A DNA stretch of 64,000 bases from Exiguobacterium mexicanum (GTDB taxonomy: Bacteria > Bacillota > Bacilli > Exiguobacteriales > Exiguobacteriaceae), in NCBI RefSeq assembly GCF_025234665.1, contig NZ_JANIEH010000003.1; one strand, 5' to 3'. The position numbers and the translations under genes are program-made. Positions 24,683-34,097 of the stretch are shown here, one piece after another; positions within the stretch are counted from its first letter, which is position 1; each line of letters begins with the position of its first letter. The notes under the pieces were generated by a model that had not been told where the DNA came from, ran no database searches, and was given only the letters and a program-made list of their open reading frames with translations.

Positions 24683-24951
24683 GATTCGGCTCCTGTCACA
24701 GCTTGCAGCAGCTGCTCATAAAGCGCATCACTCGTCTTGACTTTTAAATGATGATCGAGTGTCCGTTTTTTCTCTGCTAAACGAATCACATCCGCATCTT
24801 TCGACAAATACGCCCCACGTCCGTTCAATTTACCAGACGTATCGATGACGACGTCGCCTTCCGGCGTCCGAACGACACGAATCAACGCTTGTTTCGGTAA
24901 CATTTCTTGCGTGACCACACATTTGCGCAAAGGAAGTTTCTTTTGCTTCAT
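24679..24951 (-). CDS. ylxR: YlxR/RnpM, RNA-binding modulator protein
   Basis: 90 residues with the YlxR hallmarks RKCVVTQEMLPK, LIRVVRTPEG and GRGAYLSKD. In B. subtilis this protein binds RNase P RNA and lowers its activity, hence the newer name RnpM. It lies between nusA and ylxQ. ATG 24951 is preferred, 6 nt after AGAGGA; an ATG at 24957 overlaps the nusA stop and is possible. Confidence 0.88.
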   Translation of the reverse strand: MKQKKLPLRKCVVTQEMLPKQALIRVVRTPEGDVVIDTSGKLNGRGAYLSKDADVIRLAEKKRTLDHHLKVKTSDALYEQLLQAVTGAES

Positions 24952-24953
24952 GG

Positions 24954-26120
24954 TCATTCCTCTTCTTTCACCGTTGTCGGCTCGAGGGCGACGTCAACCG
25001 AGTCAGTCTGTTCCATTTCATTGTGAACAATTTCTGGCTCCGGTTCAACTTTTTCGGCGTACGTATCATACAAGTCCATGCTTTCTGCATCCGTCTCGCT
25101 CTTGATATCAATTTTCCATCCCGTCAATTTCGCGGCAAGACGGGCGTTTTGACCGCGCTTCCCGATGGCGAGTGACAATTGATAATCCGGCACGACGACC
25201 GTCGTCGATTTATTCGGTTCATTGACGTACACGTCCACGACTTGAGCCGGACTGAGTGCGTTTTTCACGAACTCTTTCGGGTCGTTCGACCAACGGACGA
25301 TATCGATTTTCTCACCATTGAGCTCATCGACGATCGTTTGGACACGTTGCCCTTTCGGACCGACACAAGCGCCGACTGGATCGACGATGTCTGAATGGAC
25401 GGCAATCTTCGAACGGTCACCCGCTTCGCGTGAGACCGACATGACGTCGACCGTTCCGCTCGCGATTTCTGGCACTTCGAGCTCGAACAGACGACGCAAC
25501 AGACCTGGATGCGTCCGCGAGACTTGGATGGCTGCGCCAGACCCTTTCGTCGTCGAATCGACTTTCGTCACATACACTTTGATGCGGTCATGAATCTGAT
25601 ACGATTCATTTGGCATCTGCTCGTTCGGTGTGAGTACCGCTTCGATATTGTTTTCAAGACCGATATACAAGTTGCGTGGGTCGAACCGTTCCACAATCCC
25701 CGTCATGATCTCGTCTTCTTTATCGACGAAATGGTTGTAGATGCGCTCGCGCTCGGCTTCCCGCATCTTTTGCGTGACGACTTGTTTGGCCGTCATCGCC
25801 GCGACGCGACCGAAGTCGCTCGGTGTGACTTCTTCTTTATGGAAGTCCCCTAACTCGTAGTTCGGGTCAATCTCATGCGCTTCTTCGAGCGACAATTGTT
25901 GCTCGGGATGCGAGAGACGTTCAACGACTTCGAGAAGTGCGAAGACACGAATATCACCGGTCACTTGGTCGAATTCAACTTTTACGTTTTCATTCGGATT
26001 GGCGACGTTTCGGCGATATGCCGAAATGAGCGCCTGTTCAAGTGCATCGATGATAATCTCCTTCTCGATTCCTTTTTCGTTAGCAATCTGTTCGATTGTT
26101 GTGAGTAATTGTGGCCCCAT
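24954..26120 (-). CDS. nusA: Transcription elongation/termination factor NusA
   Basis: 388 residues. The N-terminal RNA polymerase binding domain is followed by S1 (ITGIVERFDPRNLYIGLE near 133) and two KH domains (DPVGACVGPKGQRVQTI and LAIGKRGQNARLAAKLTGW). An acidic C-terminal tail of about 45 residues follows; as in other Bacillota, the extra acidic repeats of E. coli NusA are missing. It tunes pausing and intrinsic termination, which matters because so many terminators lie in this region. The gene follows rimP by 12 nt. Confidence 0.95.
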   Translation of the reverse strand: MGPQLLTTIEQIANEKGIEKEIIIDALEQALISAYRRNVANPNENVKVEFDQVTGDIRVFALLEVVERLSHPEQQLSLEEAHEIDPNYELGDFHKEEVTPSDFGRVAAMTAKQVVTQKMREAERERIYNHFVDKEDEIMTGIVERFDPRNLYIGLENNIEAVLTPNEQMPNESYQIHDRIKVYVTKVDSTTKGSGAAIQVSRTHPGLLRRLFELEVPEIASGTVDVMSVSREAGDRSKIAVHSDIVDPVGACVGPKGQRVQTIVDELNGEKIDIVRWSNDPKEFVKNALSPAQVVDVYVNEPNKSTTVVVPDYQLSLAIGKRGQNARLAAKLTGWKIDIKSETDAESMDLYDTYAEKVEPEPEIVHNEMEQTDSVDVALEPTTVKEEE

Positions 26121-26132
26121 CTTTACCTCTCC

Positions 26133-26603
26133 TTAACTAAACGTGACCGCTAGGCGGGCTTGTGCAATTTTGTCTACCGGTAGCGATATCGCTTTTTTTC
26201 TTGTCTTGATGCGTGTCTCGACGACGGCGGTCTCGCCGTCATATTCTGTCAAAATCCCTTCGAACTCTTTAGCACCTTCAATCGGGGCAAACGTCTTGAT
26301 ATAGACGTTCTTTCCAATCGCGCGTTCAAAGTCGGTCGGCTTCTTCAGCGGTCGCTCGGCACCGGGACTCGAGACGTCAAGATAATAGGCTTGCTCGATC
26401 GGATCGCTATCGTTTAGTTTTTCCGAGAGTTGTTCGTTGATGTTGACGCAATCATCTAAATCGACGCCCCCCGGCTTGTCGATATAGACGCGCAAGAACC
26501 AATCCGGCCCTTCTTTCACGAATTCGACATCGACCAATTCCATGTTCTCACGCTCCACGATCGGCAACGCAATCGCTTCGACAACTTCTGTTATTTTGGA
26601 CAC
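26133..26603 (-). CDS. rimP: Ribosome maturation factor RimP
   Basis: 156 residues with VDVEFVKEGPDWFLRVYID and YYLDVSSPGAERPL motifs of the family. It is needed for 30S assembly. GTG 26603 is chosen because GGAGGG lies 6 nt before it; the ATG at 26609 touches the site with no spacing. The resulting N-terminus (SKITEVVE) matches homologues. It is the first gene of the nusA-infB operon, with a promoter just after polC and a leader containing a 12-bp hairpin. Confidence 0.93.
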   Translation of the reverse strand: MSKITEVVEAIALPIVERENMELVDVEFVKEGPDWFLRVYIDKPGGVDLDDCVNINEQLSEKLNDSDPIEQAYYLDVSSPGAERPLKKPTDFERAIGKNVYIKTFAPIEGAKEFEGILTEYDGETAVVETRIKTRKKAISLPVDKIAQARLAVTFS

Positions 26604-26634
26604 TCTCATCCCTCCTTCTGGCTTTTACATACAA

Positions 26635-26662
26635 GAAAGGAGTAGGGTTCCCTACTCCTTTC
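26635..26662 (-). terminator. Hairpin in the rimP leader, polC terminator or attenuator
   Basis: A perfect 12-bp stem (26635-26646 with 26651-26662) and a four-base loop. The minus-strand sequence after it (TTGTAT) is only weakly U-rich. It lies downstream of the predicted rimP promoter, so transcripts from that promoter must cross it. Confidence 0.6.
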
Positions 26663-26691
26663 CGTCGTAGTATCCAACATTGTTCGATACC

Positions 26692-26721
26692 AATATATCA
26701 TATTTTCCCGGTTTTTCGCAA
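26692..26721 (-). promoter_or_regulatory. Sigma-A type promoter of the rimP-nusA-infB operon
   Basis: On the minus strand, TTGCGA (26716-26721) and TATATT (26692-26697) are 18 nt apart, immediately after the polC stop codon. Confidence 0.65.
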
Positions 26722-26722
26722 C

Positions 26723-29700
26723 TTACACCCCAAAATCAAAGAACGAGAGTTGGTTCTCATCCGGGAGGCCTTCGAGACATTTCATCGTATCGAGCGTCTC
26801 GACGATCGTCTTCGACAACTTGGCCCGTTTGCGCAAGTCTTCTTTCGATAGGAACTGCCCTTCGGCACGTGCATCGACGATCGCTTTCGCCGCGTTCGTC
26901 CCGAGACCGTCGACCGCATTGAACGGCGGGATGAGCGTGTTCCCTTCAATCAAGAACTCGGTCGCGCTCGAACGATACAAATCGATGTTTTGGAACTTCA
27001 TGCCGCGCTCTAACATCTCGAGTGCGAGCTCGAGCACGGTGTGGAGACCCTTATCTTTCGCCGTGGCTTCAAATCCTTTTTCGCGGATATCCGACATCGC
27101 TTTCCGTACGGCCTGCGATCCTTTAATCATCGCCGACAAATCAAAGTCGCCGGCTCGGACCGTAAAGTACGTCGCGTAATATAGAATCGGATGATGCACT
27201 TTGAAGTAGGCGATGCGGACGGCCATGAGCACGTACGCCGTGGCGTGTGCTTTCGGGAACATATACTTGATCTTTTTACAAGACGAGATGTACCATTCCG
27301 GGACATCGTTGGCCCGCATCTCCGTCTCCATGTCCTCCGACAAGCCTTTCCCTTTCCGTACCGACTCCATGATTTTGAAGGCGAATGACGGTTCGAGGCC
27401 CGCATAAATCAAATAGACCATGATGTCATCACGACACCCGATGACGTCTTTGAGTTCACACGTCCCGTTATAGATGAGCTCGTTGGCGTTGCCGATCCAA
27501 ACGTCTGTCCCGTGAGACAGTCCCGAGATTTGAACGAGTTCGGAGAACGTCGACGGTTTCGTCTCTTCGAGCATCTGCCGGACGAACTTCGTCCCGAACT
27601 CTGGAATCCCGAGCGTTCCCGTCTTCGATTCGATTTGCTCCGGCGTCACACCGAGCACTTCCGGCGACGAAAAGATTTTCATGACCGTCGGGTCGTCCGT
27701 CGGAATCGTCTTCGGATCGATACCGGACAAATCTTGGAGCATCCGGATGGCGGTCGGATCATCGTGACCGAGAATATCGAGTTTGAGCAAGTTGTCGTGA
27801 ATCGAGTGGAAGTCGAAGTGGGTCGTCTTCCATTCGGACGACTTATCATCGGCCGGATATTGGATCGGCGAGATTTCGGCGATGTCCATATAGTCTGGGA
27901 CGACGATAATCCCCCCCGGGTGTTGCCCGGACGTCCGTTTGACGCCGGTGACACCCGAGACGAGCCGGTCGACCTCGGCGTTCCGATAAATCTTATCGTT
28001 CTCGGTCGCATAGCCTTTCACGTACCCGTACGCCGTCTTATCGGCAATCGTCCCGATTGTGCCGGCACGATACACATACTCTTCACCGAACAACACTTTC
28101 GTGTAGGCGTGGGCGTGCGGTTGATATTCACCCGAGAAGTTCAAATCGATATCCGGTACTTTGTCCCCTTTGAAACCAAGGAACGTCTCGAACGGGATAT
28201 CGTGCCCGTCTTTCGTATACCAAGTCCCACACTCCGGGCATTGCTTATCGGGAAGGTCATACCCGGACCCGACCGATCCGTCGTCGAAGAAGTGGGAATG
28301 TTGACACTTCGGACAGACGTAATGCGGTGGCAGCGGATTGACCTCAGTGATTTCGGTCATCGTCGCAACGAAACTCGATCCAACCGAACCACGCGATCCG
28401 ACGAGATAGCCGTCATCGAGCGATTTTTTCACGAGTTTATGCGAGATCAAATAAATGACGGCAAACCCGTGACCGATAATCGACTTCAACTCTTTCTCAA
28501 GCCGAGCCTCGACGATTTCCGGCAGTTGTTCACCATATATCGAGCGGGCCATGTCATAACTCATATTCCGGACTTCGTCGTCGGCGCCTTCAATCTTCGG
28601 CGTATACAAGTCGTCCGGGATGATTTGAATCGACTCGATTTGATCGGCGATCGCGTTCGGGTTCGTGATGACAATCTCACGGGCGAGCTCGTCCCCGAGG
28701 AATTTGAAGTCTTCCATCATCTCTTTCGTCGTGCGGAAATGGGCGTGTGGGAGTTCTTTCCGCGTGTTGATAAAGTTGGCGCCACCTTGCGTCCGAATCA
28801 AAATCTCTCGATACGAGCGGTCCGTCCGATCGAGATAGTGGACGTTGCCGGTCGCACAGACAGGCAGTCCGGCTTGACCGGCGACGCGAATGATCCGTTT
28901 GATGATTTCACGCAATTCGAGTTCGTTGGCGACGATTTCTTTATCGATGAGGTGCATATAGAGCGCCGGCGGATGAATCTCGATAAAATCGTAAAACGCC
29001 ATCATCTTCTCTAACTCTTCGTCAGACTTGTTCAGGGCGGCGTCGAAAATCTCGCCGTTGTCACACGCCGAACCGATTAAGAGGCCCTCGCGTCGTTTGA
29101 TAATCTCCGAGCGCGGCATGCGTGCCATGCGGAACAAGTAATCGATGTGCGACAAGGAAATCAATTCGTATAAATTCCGAAGTCCCGGTTTTTTTGTTTT
29201 CGCATAAATCGTCGCATGGAACGGACGAATCTTCGAGACATCGCTTCCGACTTTGGCATTGAGCGAGCGATGCGTCTGCATCTCAAACATCTGTTTGGCG
29301 AGTTCGAGCAGCTTCATGAGCAAATACGCCGTCGCCTCAGCATCATAGATGGCGCGGTGATGTTGCGTCAACTCGATATCGAATCGCTTCGCGAGCGTGT
29401 TGAGACGGTGGTTCTTGAGCGTCGGTAAAATCGTCCGGGCGAGCTCGAGCGTATCGATGACCGGATAATCGTCCGGCTCGTGCCCGCCGCTCCGGAGCGT
29501 CGCTTCGAGAAAGCCCATATCGAACGCGGCGTTATGCGCAACAAGGATACTGTCCCCGGACCAATCGACGAACTGTTTGGCGATGACTTCTGGATCAGGC
29601 TGGCCATGGACCATATCGTCCGTGATACCCGTCAGTTCAATCGTCGTGGCCGAGAGCGGATGCTTCGGATCGGCGAACGCCTCGAAGCGGTCGATAATCT

Positions 29701-31015
29701 CGCCGTCTTTGATTTTGACGCCAGCAAGCTCAATGATTTTATTGTAGACGGCCGAAAGCCCGGTCGTCTCGACGTCGAAGACGACGTACGTCGCATCGTC
29801 GAGCGGGACGTCGGTCGGATGATAGGCGACCGGTACGCCGTCATTGACGACGTTCGCCTCGACCCCGAACAACACTTTGATGTCGTTCTTTTTCCCGGCG
29901 TAATACGCTTCCGGAAACGACTGGACACCGGCATGGTCGGTGATGGCGATGGCGCGGTGGCCCCATTTCGCCGCTCTTGCGACGAGCGCCGATACGTTCG
30001 TGACCGCGTCCATCTGACTCATCTGCGTATGCGCATGCAGTTCGACGCGTTTCTCACCGGCCCATTCGTCCCGGACCGGCTCGACTTTCACTTCTTGCAG
30101 TTGCGACGCCATCATGCACAGTTCGCGCATGAAGCTGTCATCTTCGACCCGACCGGCCGCTTGAATCCACATGCCTTTTTTGACGGCACTGAGCATCCGG
30201 TCATCGTCGTCATCGCGCGCGAACACTTTGACGATGAGCGAGTCGGTATAGTCCGTCATCTTGAACGTGAACAGTTTCTTCCCGCTCTTCAGTTCTTTCC
30301 GTTCGGCCGAGAAGACGAGGCCACGGATGGCGACGCGCCGTTCTTCTTCGATAATCGTCTTGATCGGGACGATCTCATCTTTAATCAAGGCACCCATCCG
30401 CACTTCCGTGACCGGTTCATCGTTCGTCTCGGTCGACTTGGCGAACTGCGCCGCGAGGGCGAGCTTCGCCTGTTCCAAATCTTCTTGGACGACTTGTTCG
30501 CGCAACGCCTGGTTCGCATCGGCATCTTCTGAGAAGAACGCTTGGCACGGTTTTTTCATGAAGCCGTAGGCGCTGTAGAGCGCCTGGACTTCTTGACATA
30601 ACTCTTTATCGACATAGTTCGCCTCAGGGGCCGAGCGCACCGGGATGAGCAATTTGTTCTGCTCGAAGCGCGGTGAGACCGATGCGAAATAACTGCGCAT
30701 CGCGCCTGACACTTGGCTCAGCTCACTGACGATCCGGGGCCAATAGTCGATATAGTCCTGTTCGCCCCCACCTGATGTCGTCGTGAACCGAGCGTAAACC
30801 TCGTCCGCGAACGTCGCATAACGACTCTCGAGCCGGCTCATGAACAGTTGGTACACCTCATACGGCAACACTTGTTGTAATTGGAAATAGAACGTCCACG
30901 TCCGACGTTGCTTGTTGACGACGAGTCGTGACAATTCTGCTCCGTCGAACTGATCCGTTTCCGTCGTGATGCCGAGGTCACCCAAGAGCAATTGCATTTT
31001 TTGATTAGCTTCCAC
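26723..31015 (-). CDS. polC: DNA polymerase III alpha subunit, Gram-positive PolC type
   Basis: 1430 residues, the usual PolC size. An N-terminal region is followed by an OB fold (about 228-300) and a PHP domain starting at VELHAHTQMS (about 324). Inside it sits a DnaQ-type 3'-5' exonuclease (FDVETTGL near 413). The polymerase palm has PDIDLNFSG, preceded by a zinc-type CPKCQHSH...CPECG. It is the main replicative polymerase with built-in proofreading. The start is GTG 31015, with a GGGGG site at a long 11-nt spacing; an internal ATG six codons later is possible. A terminator lies between proS and this gene. Confidence 0.95.
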   Translation of the reverse strand: MEANQKMQLLLGDLGITTETDQFDGAELSRLVVNKQRRTWTFYFQLQQVLPYEVYQLFMSRLESRYATFADEVYARFTTTSGGGEQDYIDYWPRIVSELSQVSGAMRSYFASVSPRFEQNKLLIPVRSAPEANYVDKELCQEVQALYSAYGFMKKPCQAFFSEDADANQALREQVVQEDLEQAKLALAAQFAKSTETNDEPVTEVRMGALIKDEIVPIKTIIEEERRVAIRGLVFSAERKELKSGKKLFTFKMTDYTDSLIVKVFARDDDDDRMLSAVKKGMWIQAAGRVEDDSFMRELCMMASQLQEVKVEPVRDEWAGEKRVELHAHTQMSQMDAVTNVSALVARAAKWGHRAIAITDHAGVQSFPEAYYAGKKNDIKVLFGVEANVVNDGVPVAYHPTDVPLDDATYVVFDVETTGLSAVYNKIIELAGVKIKDGEIIDRFEAFADPKHPLSATTIELTGITDDMVHGQPDPEVIAKQFVDWSGDSILVAHNAAFDMGFLEATLRSGGHEPDDYPVIDTLELARTILPTLKNHRLNTLAKRFDIELTQHHRAIYDAEATAYLLMKLLELAKQMFEMQTHRSLNAKVGSDVSKIRPFHATIYAKTKKPGLRNLYELISLSHIDYLFRMARMPRSEIIKRREGLLIGSACDNGEIFDAALNKSDEELEKMMAFYDFIEIHPPALYMHLIDKEIVANELELREIIKRIIRVAGQAGLPVCATGNVHYLDRTDRSYREILIRTQGGANFINTRKELPHAHFRTTKEMMEDFKFLGDELAREIVITNPNAIADQIESIQIIPDDLYTPKIEGADDEVRNMSYDMARSIYGEQLPEIVEARLEKELKSIIGHGFAVIYLISHKLVKKSLDDGYLVGSRGSVGSSFVATMTEITEVNPLPPHYVCPKCQHSHFFDDGSVGSGYDLPDKQCPECGTWYTKDGHDIPFETFLGFKGDKVPDIDLNFSGEYQPHAHAYTKVLFGEEYVYRAGTIGTIADKTAYGYVKGYATENDKIYRNAEVDRLVSGVTGVKRTSGQHPGGIIVVPDYMDIAEISPIQYPADDKSSEWKTTHFDFHSIHDNLLKLDILGHDDPTAIRMLQDLSGIDPKTIPTDDPTVMKIFSSPEVLGVTPEQIESKTGTLGIPEFGTKFVRQMLEETKPSTFSELVQISGLSHGTDVWIGNANELIYNGTCELKDVIGCRDDIMVYLIYAGLEPSFAFKIMESVRKGKGLSEDMETEMRANDVPEWYISSCKKIKYMFPKAHATAYVLMAVRIAYFKVHHPILYYATYFTVRAGDFDLSAMIKGSQAVRKAMSDIREKGFEATAKDKGLHTVLELALEMLERGMKFQNIDLYRSSATEFLIEGNTLIPPFNAVDGLGTNAAKAIVDARAEGQFLSKEDLRKRAKLSKTIVETLDTMKCLEGLPDENQLSFFDFGV

Positions 31016-31049
31016 GGGTAAGAAGTCCCCCTTTTATCATTCAATGTCG

Positions 31050-31086
31050 AAAAATGAAGGTGACGGCAAGAAACCGTCACCTTCAT
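31050..31086 (-). terminator. Terminator/attenuator between proS and polC
   Basis: A perfect 13-bp stem (31054-31066 with 31074-31086), a seven-base loop and a five-T run on the minus strand. No promoter is evident between it and polC. Confidence 0.88.
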
Positions 31087-31089
31087 CGA

Positions 31090-32799
31090 TCATTTGGCTT
31101 CGTTCAGTTGCGCCGTGATGACACGTGGCAACTCATCGACTGTCGTCTCGAGGACTTCGCCAGTGGCACGTACTTTCACTTCGACGATTCCTTCGCTTGC
31201 TTTTTTCCCGACGTTGATCCGAATCGGAAGACCGATTAAATCAGCGTCGGCGAACTTGACGCCAGCCCGTTCCTTACGGTCATCATACAATACATCGTAC
31301 GTCGATGACAGCTCATCGTACAAACGGTTCGCGAGTTCGAGTTGCGCCTCGTCCTTCGTGTTGATGGCAATCAAGTGCAAATCGAACGGAGCGACGCTCT
31401 TCGGCCAGACGATGCCGCGGTCGTCATGATGTTGCTCGATGACGGCCGACAACGTGCGCGAGACGCCGATGCCGTAGCAGCCCATGATGAGCGGTTCGGC
31501 CCGCCCTTCTTCGTTCAAGAACGTCGCGCCCATCGCTTCTGAATAGCGCGTGCCGAGCTTGAACACTTGTCCGACTTCAATCCCGCGGGCGAAGCGGACC
31601 GGACCCGACTCGTCAGGTGCCATGTCGCCTTCGACGACGAAACGGAGGTCGTGATACGTCAAATGCGACAAGTCGCGTTCGGCGTTGACGTGCGTATAAT
31701 GGGTGTTCGCCTCGTTGGCGCCACATACCGCGTCGACCAAATATTTGACGGCGTAATCAGCCACGACTTTGACCGGTGAATGAATCGGTCCGAGCGTGCC
31801 CGGCTCACAGCCGAACAAGTCGATAATCGTCGCTTCTTCTTCCATTTGGATGTCGAGTCCACCGAGGGCGTTCTTCACTTTGACGTCGTTCGCCTCGTGA
31901 TCGCCGCGAACGATGGCCATGACCGTCTCGCCGTCGACGTTGAAGAGAACCGACTTGATTGTCGTCTTCGGATCGACGTTCAAGAAACGCGCCACGTCTT
32001 CAATCGTCTTATTGTCTTTTGTATCGACTTTGTCGAGGGCGAGCACGTCGGCCGCTTGCATGTCGTAACGGTCGAGCGTTTCCGCCATCTCGATGTTCGC
32101 AGCATACGTTGATGAATCCGTATAAACGATCGTATCCTCACCGATTTCGGCGAGCGCTTGGAACTCGTGTGTATCTTTCCCGCCGATGGCACCAGAATCG
32201 GCTACGACCGGACGATATTTCAAGCCGATGCGATCAAAGATGTTCGAGTAGGCTTGATACATATTTTTGTACTCTTCGTCCAAGTCGTCTTGTGTAGCGT
32301 GGAACGAGTACGAGTCTTTCATCAAGAACTCACGGCCACGGAGCAATCCGAAACGCGGACGACGTTCGTCGCGATACTTCGTTTGAATCTGGTACAAGTT
32401 GACCGGTAGTTTTTTATACGAGTTGAGTTCATCGCGCACGATTGACGTAATGAGTTCCTCATGGGTCGCACCGAGTGCGAAACGACGGTCGTGACGGTCC
32501 GTCAATCGCATCAATTCTGGACCGTAAATGCCCCAGCGTCCCGTCTCTTCCCATAGTTCAGCCGGTTGAATCGCAGGCATGAGCAACTCTTGCGCTCCGG
32601 CCCGATTCATCTCTTCACGGATAATCGTTTGGATATTGTGCAATACGCGATGGCCGAGTGGGAGATATGAATAAATCCCAGCGGCGTTTTGGCGCATGAA
32701 GCCCCCACGGACGAGAAGCTGATGGCTGACGGCTTCTGCATCGGCCGGTACTTCTCTTAATGTAGGCATGAACAGTCTCGATTGTTTCATAGGTATCAA
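31090..32799 (-). CDS. proS: Prolyl-tRNA synthetase, bacterial type with editing domain
   Basis: 569 residues, the length of the bacterial ProS form that carries an inserted editing domain between class II motifs 2 and 3. Motif 2 region FRDERRPRFGLLRGREFLMKD-like residues and the family start PTLREVPADAEAVSHQLL are clear. It charges tRNA-Pro and hydrolyses Ala-tRNA-Pro. The TTG at 32799 has the better spaced site (AGAAGGG, 5 nt); ATG 32790 aligns with homologues but lies 14 nt from it. The gene follows rasP in the conserved uppS-cdsA-dxr-rasP-proS-polC order. Confidence 0.94.
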   Translation of the reverse strand: MIPMKQSRLFMPTLREVPADAEAVSHQLLVRGGFMRQNAAGIYSYLPLGHRVLHNIQTIIREEMNRAGAQELLMPAIQPAELWEETGRWGIYGPELMRLTDRHDRRFALGATHEELITSIVRDELNSYKKLPVNLYQIQTKYRDERRPRFGLLRGREFLMKDSYSFHATQDDLDEEYKNMYQAYSNIFDRIGLKYRPVVADSGAIGGKDTHEFQALAEIGEDTIVYTDSSTYAANIEMAETLDRYDMQAADVLALDKVDTKDNKTIEDVARFLNVDPKTTIKSVLFNVDGETVMAIVRGDHEANDVKVKNALGGLDIQMEEEATIIDLFGCEPGTLGPIHSPVKVVADYAVKYLVDAVCGANEANTHYTHVNAERDLSHLTYHDLRFVVEGDMAPDESGPVRFARGIEVGQVFKLGTRYSEAMGATFLNEEGRAEPLIMGCYGIGVSRTLSAVIEQHHDDRGIVWPKSVAPFDLHLIAINTKDEAQLELANRLYDELSSTYDVLYDDRKERAGVKFADADLIGLPIRINVGKKASEGIVEVKVRATGEVLETTVDELPRVITAQLNEAK

Positions 32800-32830
32800 C
32801 GTTTCCCTTCTGTAACTCGATTGGATCTAA

Positions 32831-34081
32831 TTATTTAAAGAATGATTGGATATCATTCCAGGTGACAATCAACATGAGCAGCATGAGTAAGGCGAATCCG
32901 ATAAAGTGGACGAAGCCCTCCTTTTTCGGATCAATCGGCCGTCCGCGCACCGCCTCGAACAAGAGGAAGATGAGTCGTCCCCCATCGAGCGCCGGAAGCG
33001 GCAACAAGTTGAAGATGGCCAAGTTGACGGATAGAAGTGCCGTCCAGTTGAGGAGCATGATGAATCCGCTCGCTGCCACTTCGTCGGTCATGCGGACGAT
33101 CCCGACCGGACCGGCCAACTGATCGACGCCGACCTGACCTGTCACCAAGTCACCGACCGCGGAGAAGATGAGCGTCGACATCGTCCACGTCGTCTCGGCC
33201 CCTGTCGTGAAGGCTTTGGCAGGTGAACGTTCGAGCGCGTTCGTCACGCCTAAAATCCCGACTGTCTCCCCATTTTGCTCGACCGCTTGCGGTGTAATCG
33301 TCACCGTTTGCTCGACGTCGTCACGAACATACGTTACTTCGGTCGGTGTGTCGGCACGATCAGCCAATACCGTCCGCAAATCGAGCCAGTTGTCGATCGG
33401 TTGACCTTCGATTGAGACGATCTCGTCGCCTGCGACGAGTCCGGCTTGATCGGCGGCCGAGTCCGGTTGGACCGTACCGATTTGACCGTCGTCCGTCGGT
33501 GTCCCTTGGACGAGACCGACGATGACGAGAAGAAGGAAGGCAAGGACGAAGTTCATCGCCGGACCGGCTGCAATCGCCAGCACCCGTTTCCAAACGGATT
33601 GGGCTCCGAACGTGCGGTCGTAAGGCGCGATTTGAATCTCCATACCTTGGTCGACGAGAAGCGTGTCCCGCTCGAGTGAGTAAACACGGACTTCATCATC
33701 GACGAGCAGTTGGACTTTCAATTCGCGGACCGAGTCAAACTTGTCGACCGTCCCGACGACATGAACGTCTTGGGCCTGGTCCGGTTGGAAATAGAGGCGA
33801 TCGACCGTCCCGGCACTCGTCAGACGCAATCCGACGTGTTGCCCGGCCTTCACTTCGATTGGTTCAAAATCTTCCCCGGCCATTTTGACATAACCGCCGA
33901 TTGGCAATAGTCGAATCGTATACAGCGTCTCATTTTTTCGGAATGAGAGGATTTTCGGTCCAAACCCGATTGCAAATTCATGACAGAGAATCCCTGCCCG
34001 TTTCGCCATGACGAGGTGTCCCCATTCATGAACCGAAATGAGTACCCCAAACATCAAAACGATGGCGATAAAAGTCGTCAT
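32831..34081 (-). CDS. rasP: Site-2 intramembrane metalloprotease RasP/RseP
   Basis: 416 residues. The zinc motif HEWGH (18-22) lies in the first membrane helix, a PDZ domain follows near residues 200-270 (GLVAGDEIVSIEGQPIDNW), and LDGGR in a late helix supplies the third ligand. It cuts membrane-embedded fragments such as anti-sigma factors and remnant signal peptides (family knowledge). It sits 16 nt before... its upstream neighbour dxr ends at 34098, so the two are tightly linked. Confidence 0.93.
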   Translation of the reverse strand: MTTFIAIVLMFGVLISVHEWGHLVMAKRAGILCHEFAIGFGPKILSFRKNETLYTIRLLPIGGYVKMAGEDFEPIEVKAGQHVGLRLTSAGTVDRLYFQPDQAQDVHVVGTVDKFDSVRELKVQLLVDDEVRVYSLERDTLLVDQGMEIQIAPYDRTFGAQSVWKRVLAIAAGPAMNFVLAFLLLVIVGLVQGTPTDDGQIGTVQPDSAADQAGLVAGDEIVSIEGQPIDNWLDLRTVLADRADTPTEVTYVRDDVEQTVTITPQAVEQNGETVGILGVTNALERSPAKAFTTGAETTWTMSTLIFSAVGDLVTGQVGVDQLAGPVGIVRMTDEVAASGFIMLLNWTALLSVNLAIFNLLPLPALDGGRLIFLLFEAVRGRPIDPKKEGFVHFIGFALLMLLMLIVTWNDIQSFFK

Positions 34082-34097
34082 TGTCTATTCCCCACCT

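Noticed and set aside
27512..29014. A 500-codon plus-strand open frame opposite polC
   Set aside because: It mirrors the polC codon pattern, has no ribosome binding site and an Arg/Asp-rich composition typical of antisense frames in GC-richer genes. The same holds for the 350-codon frame at 29480-30532.
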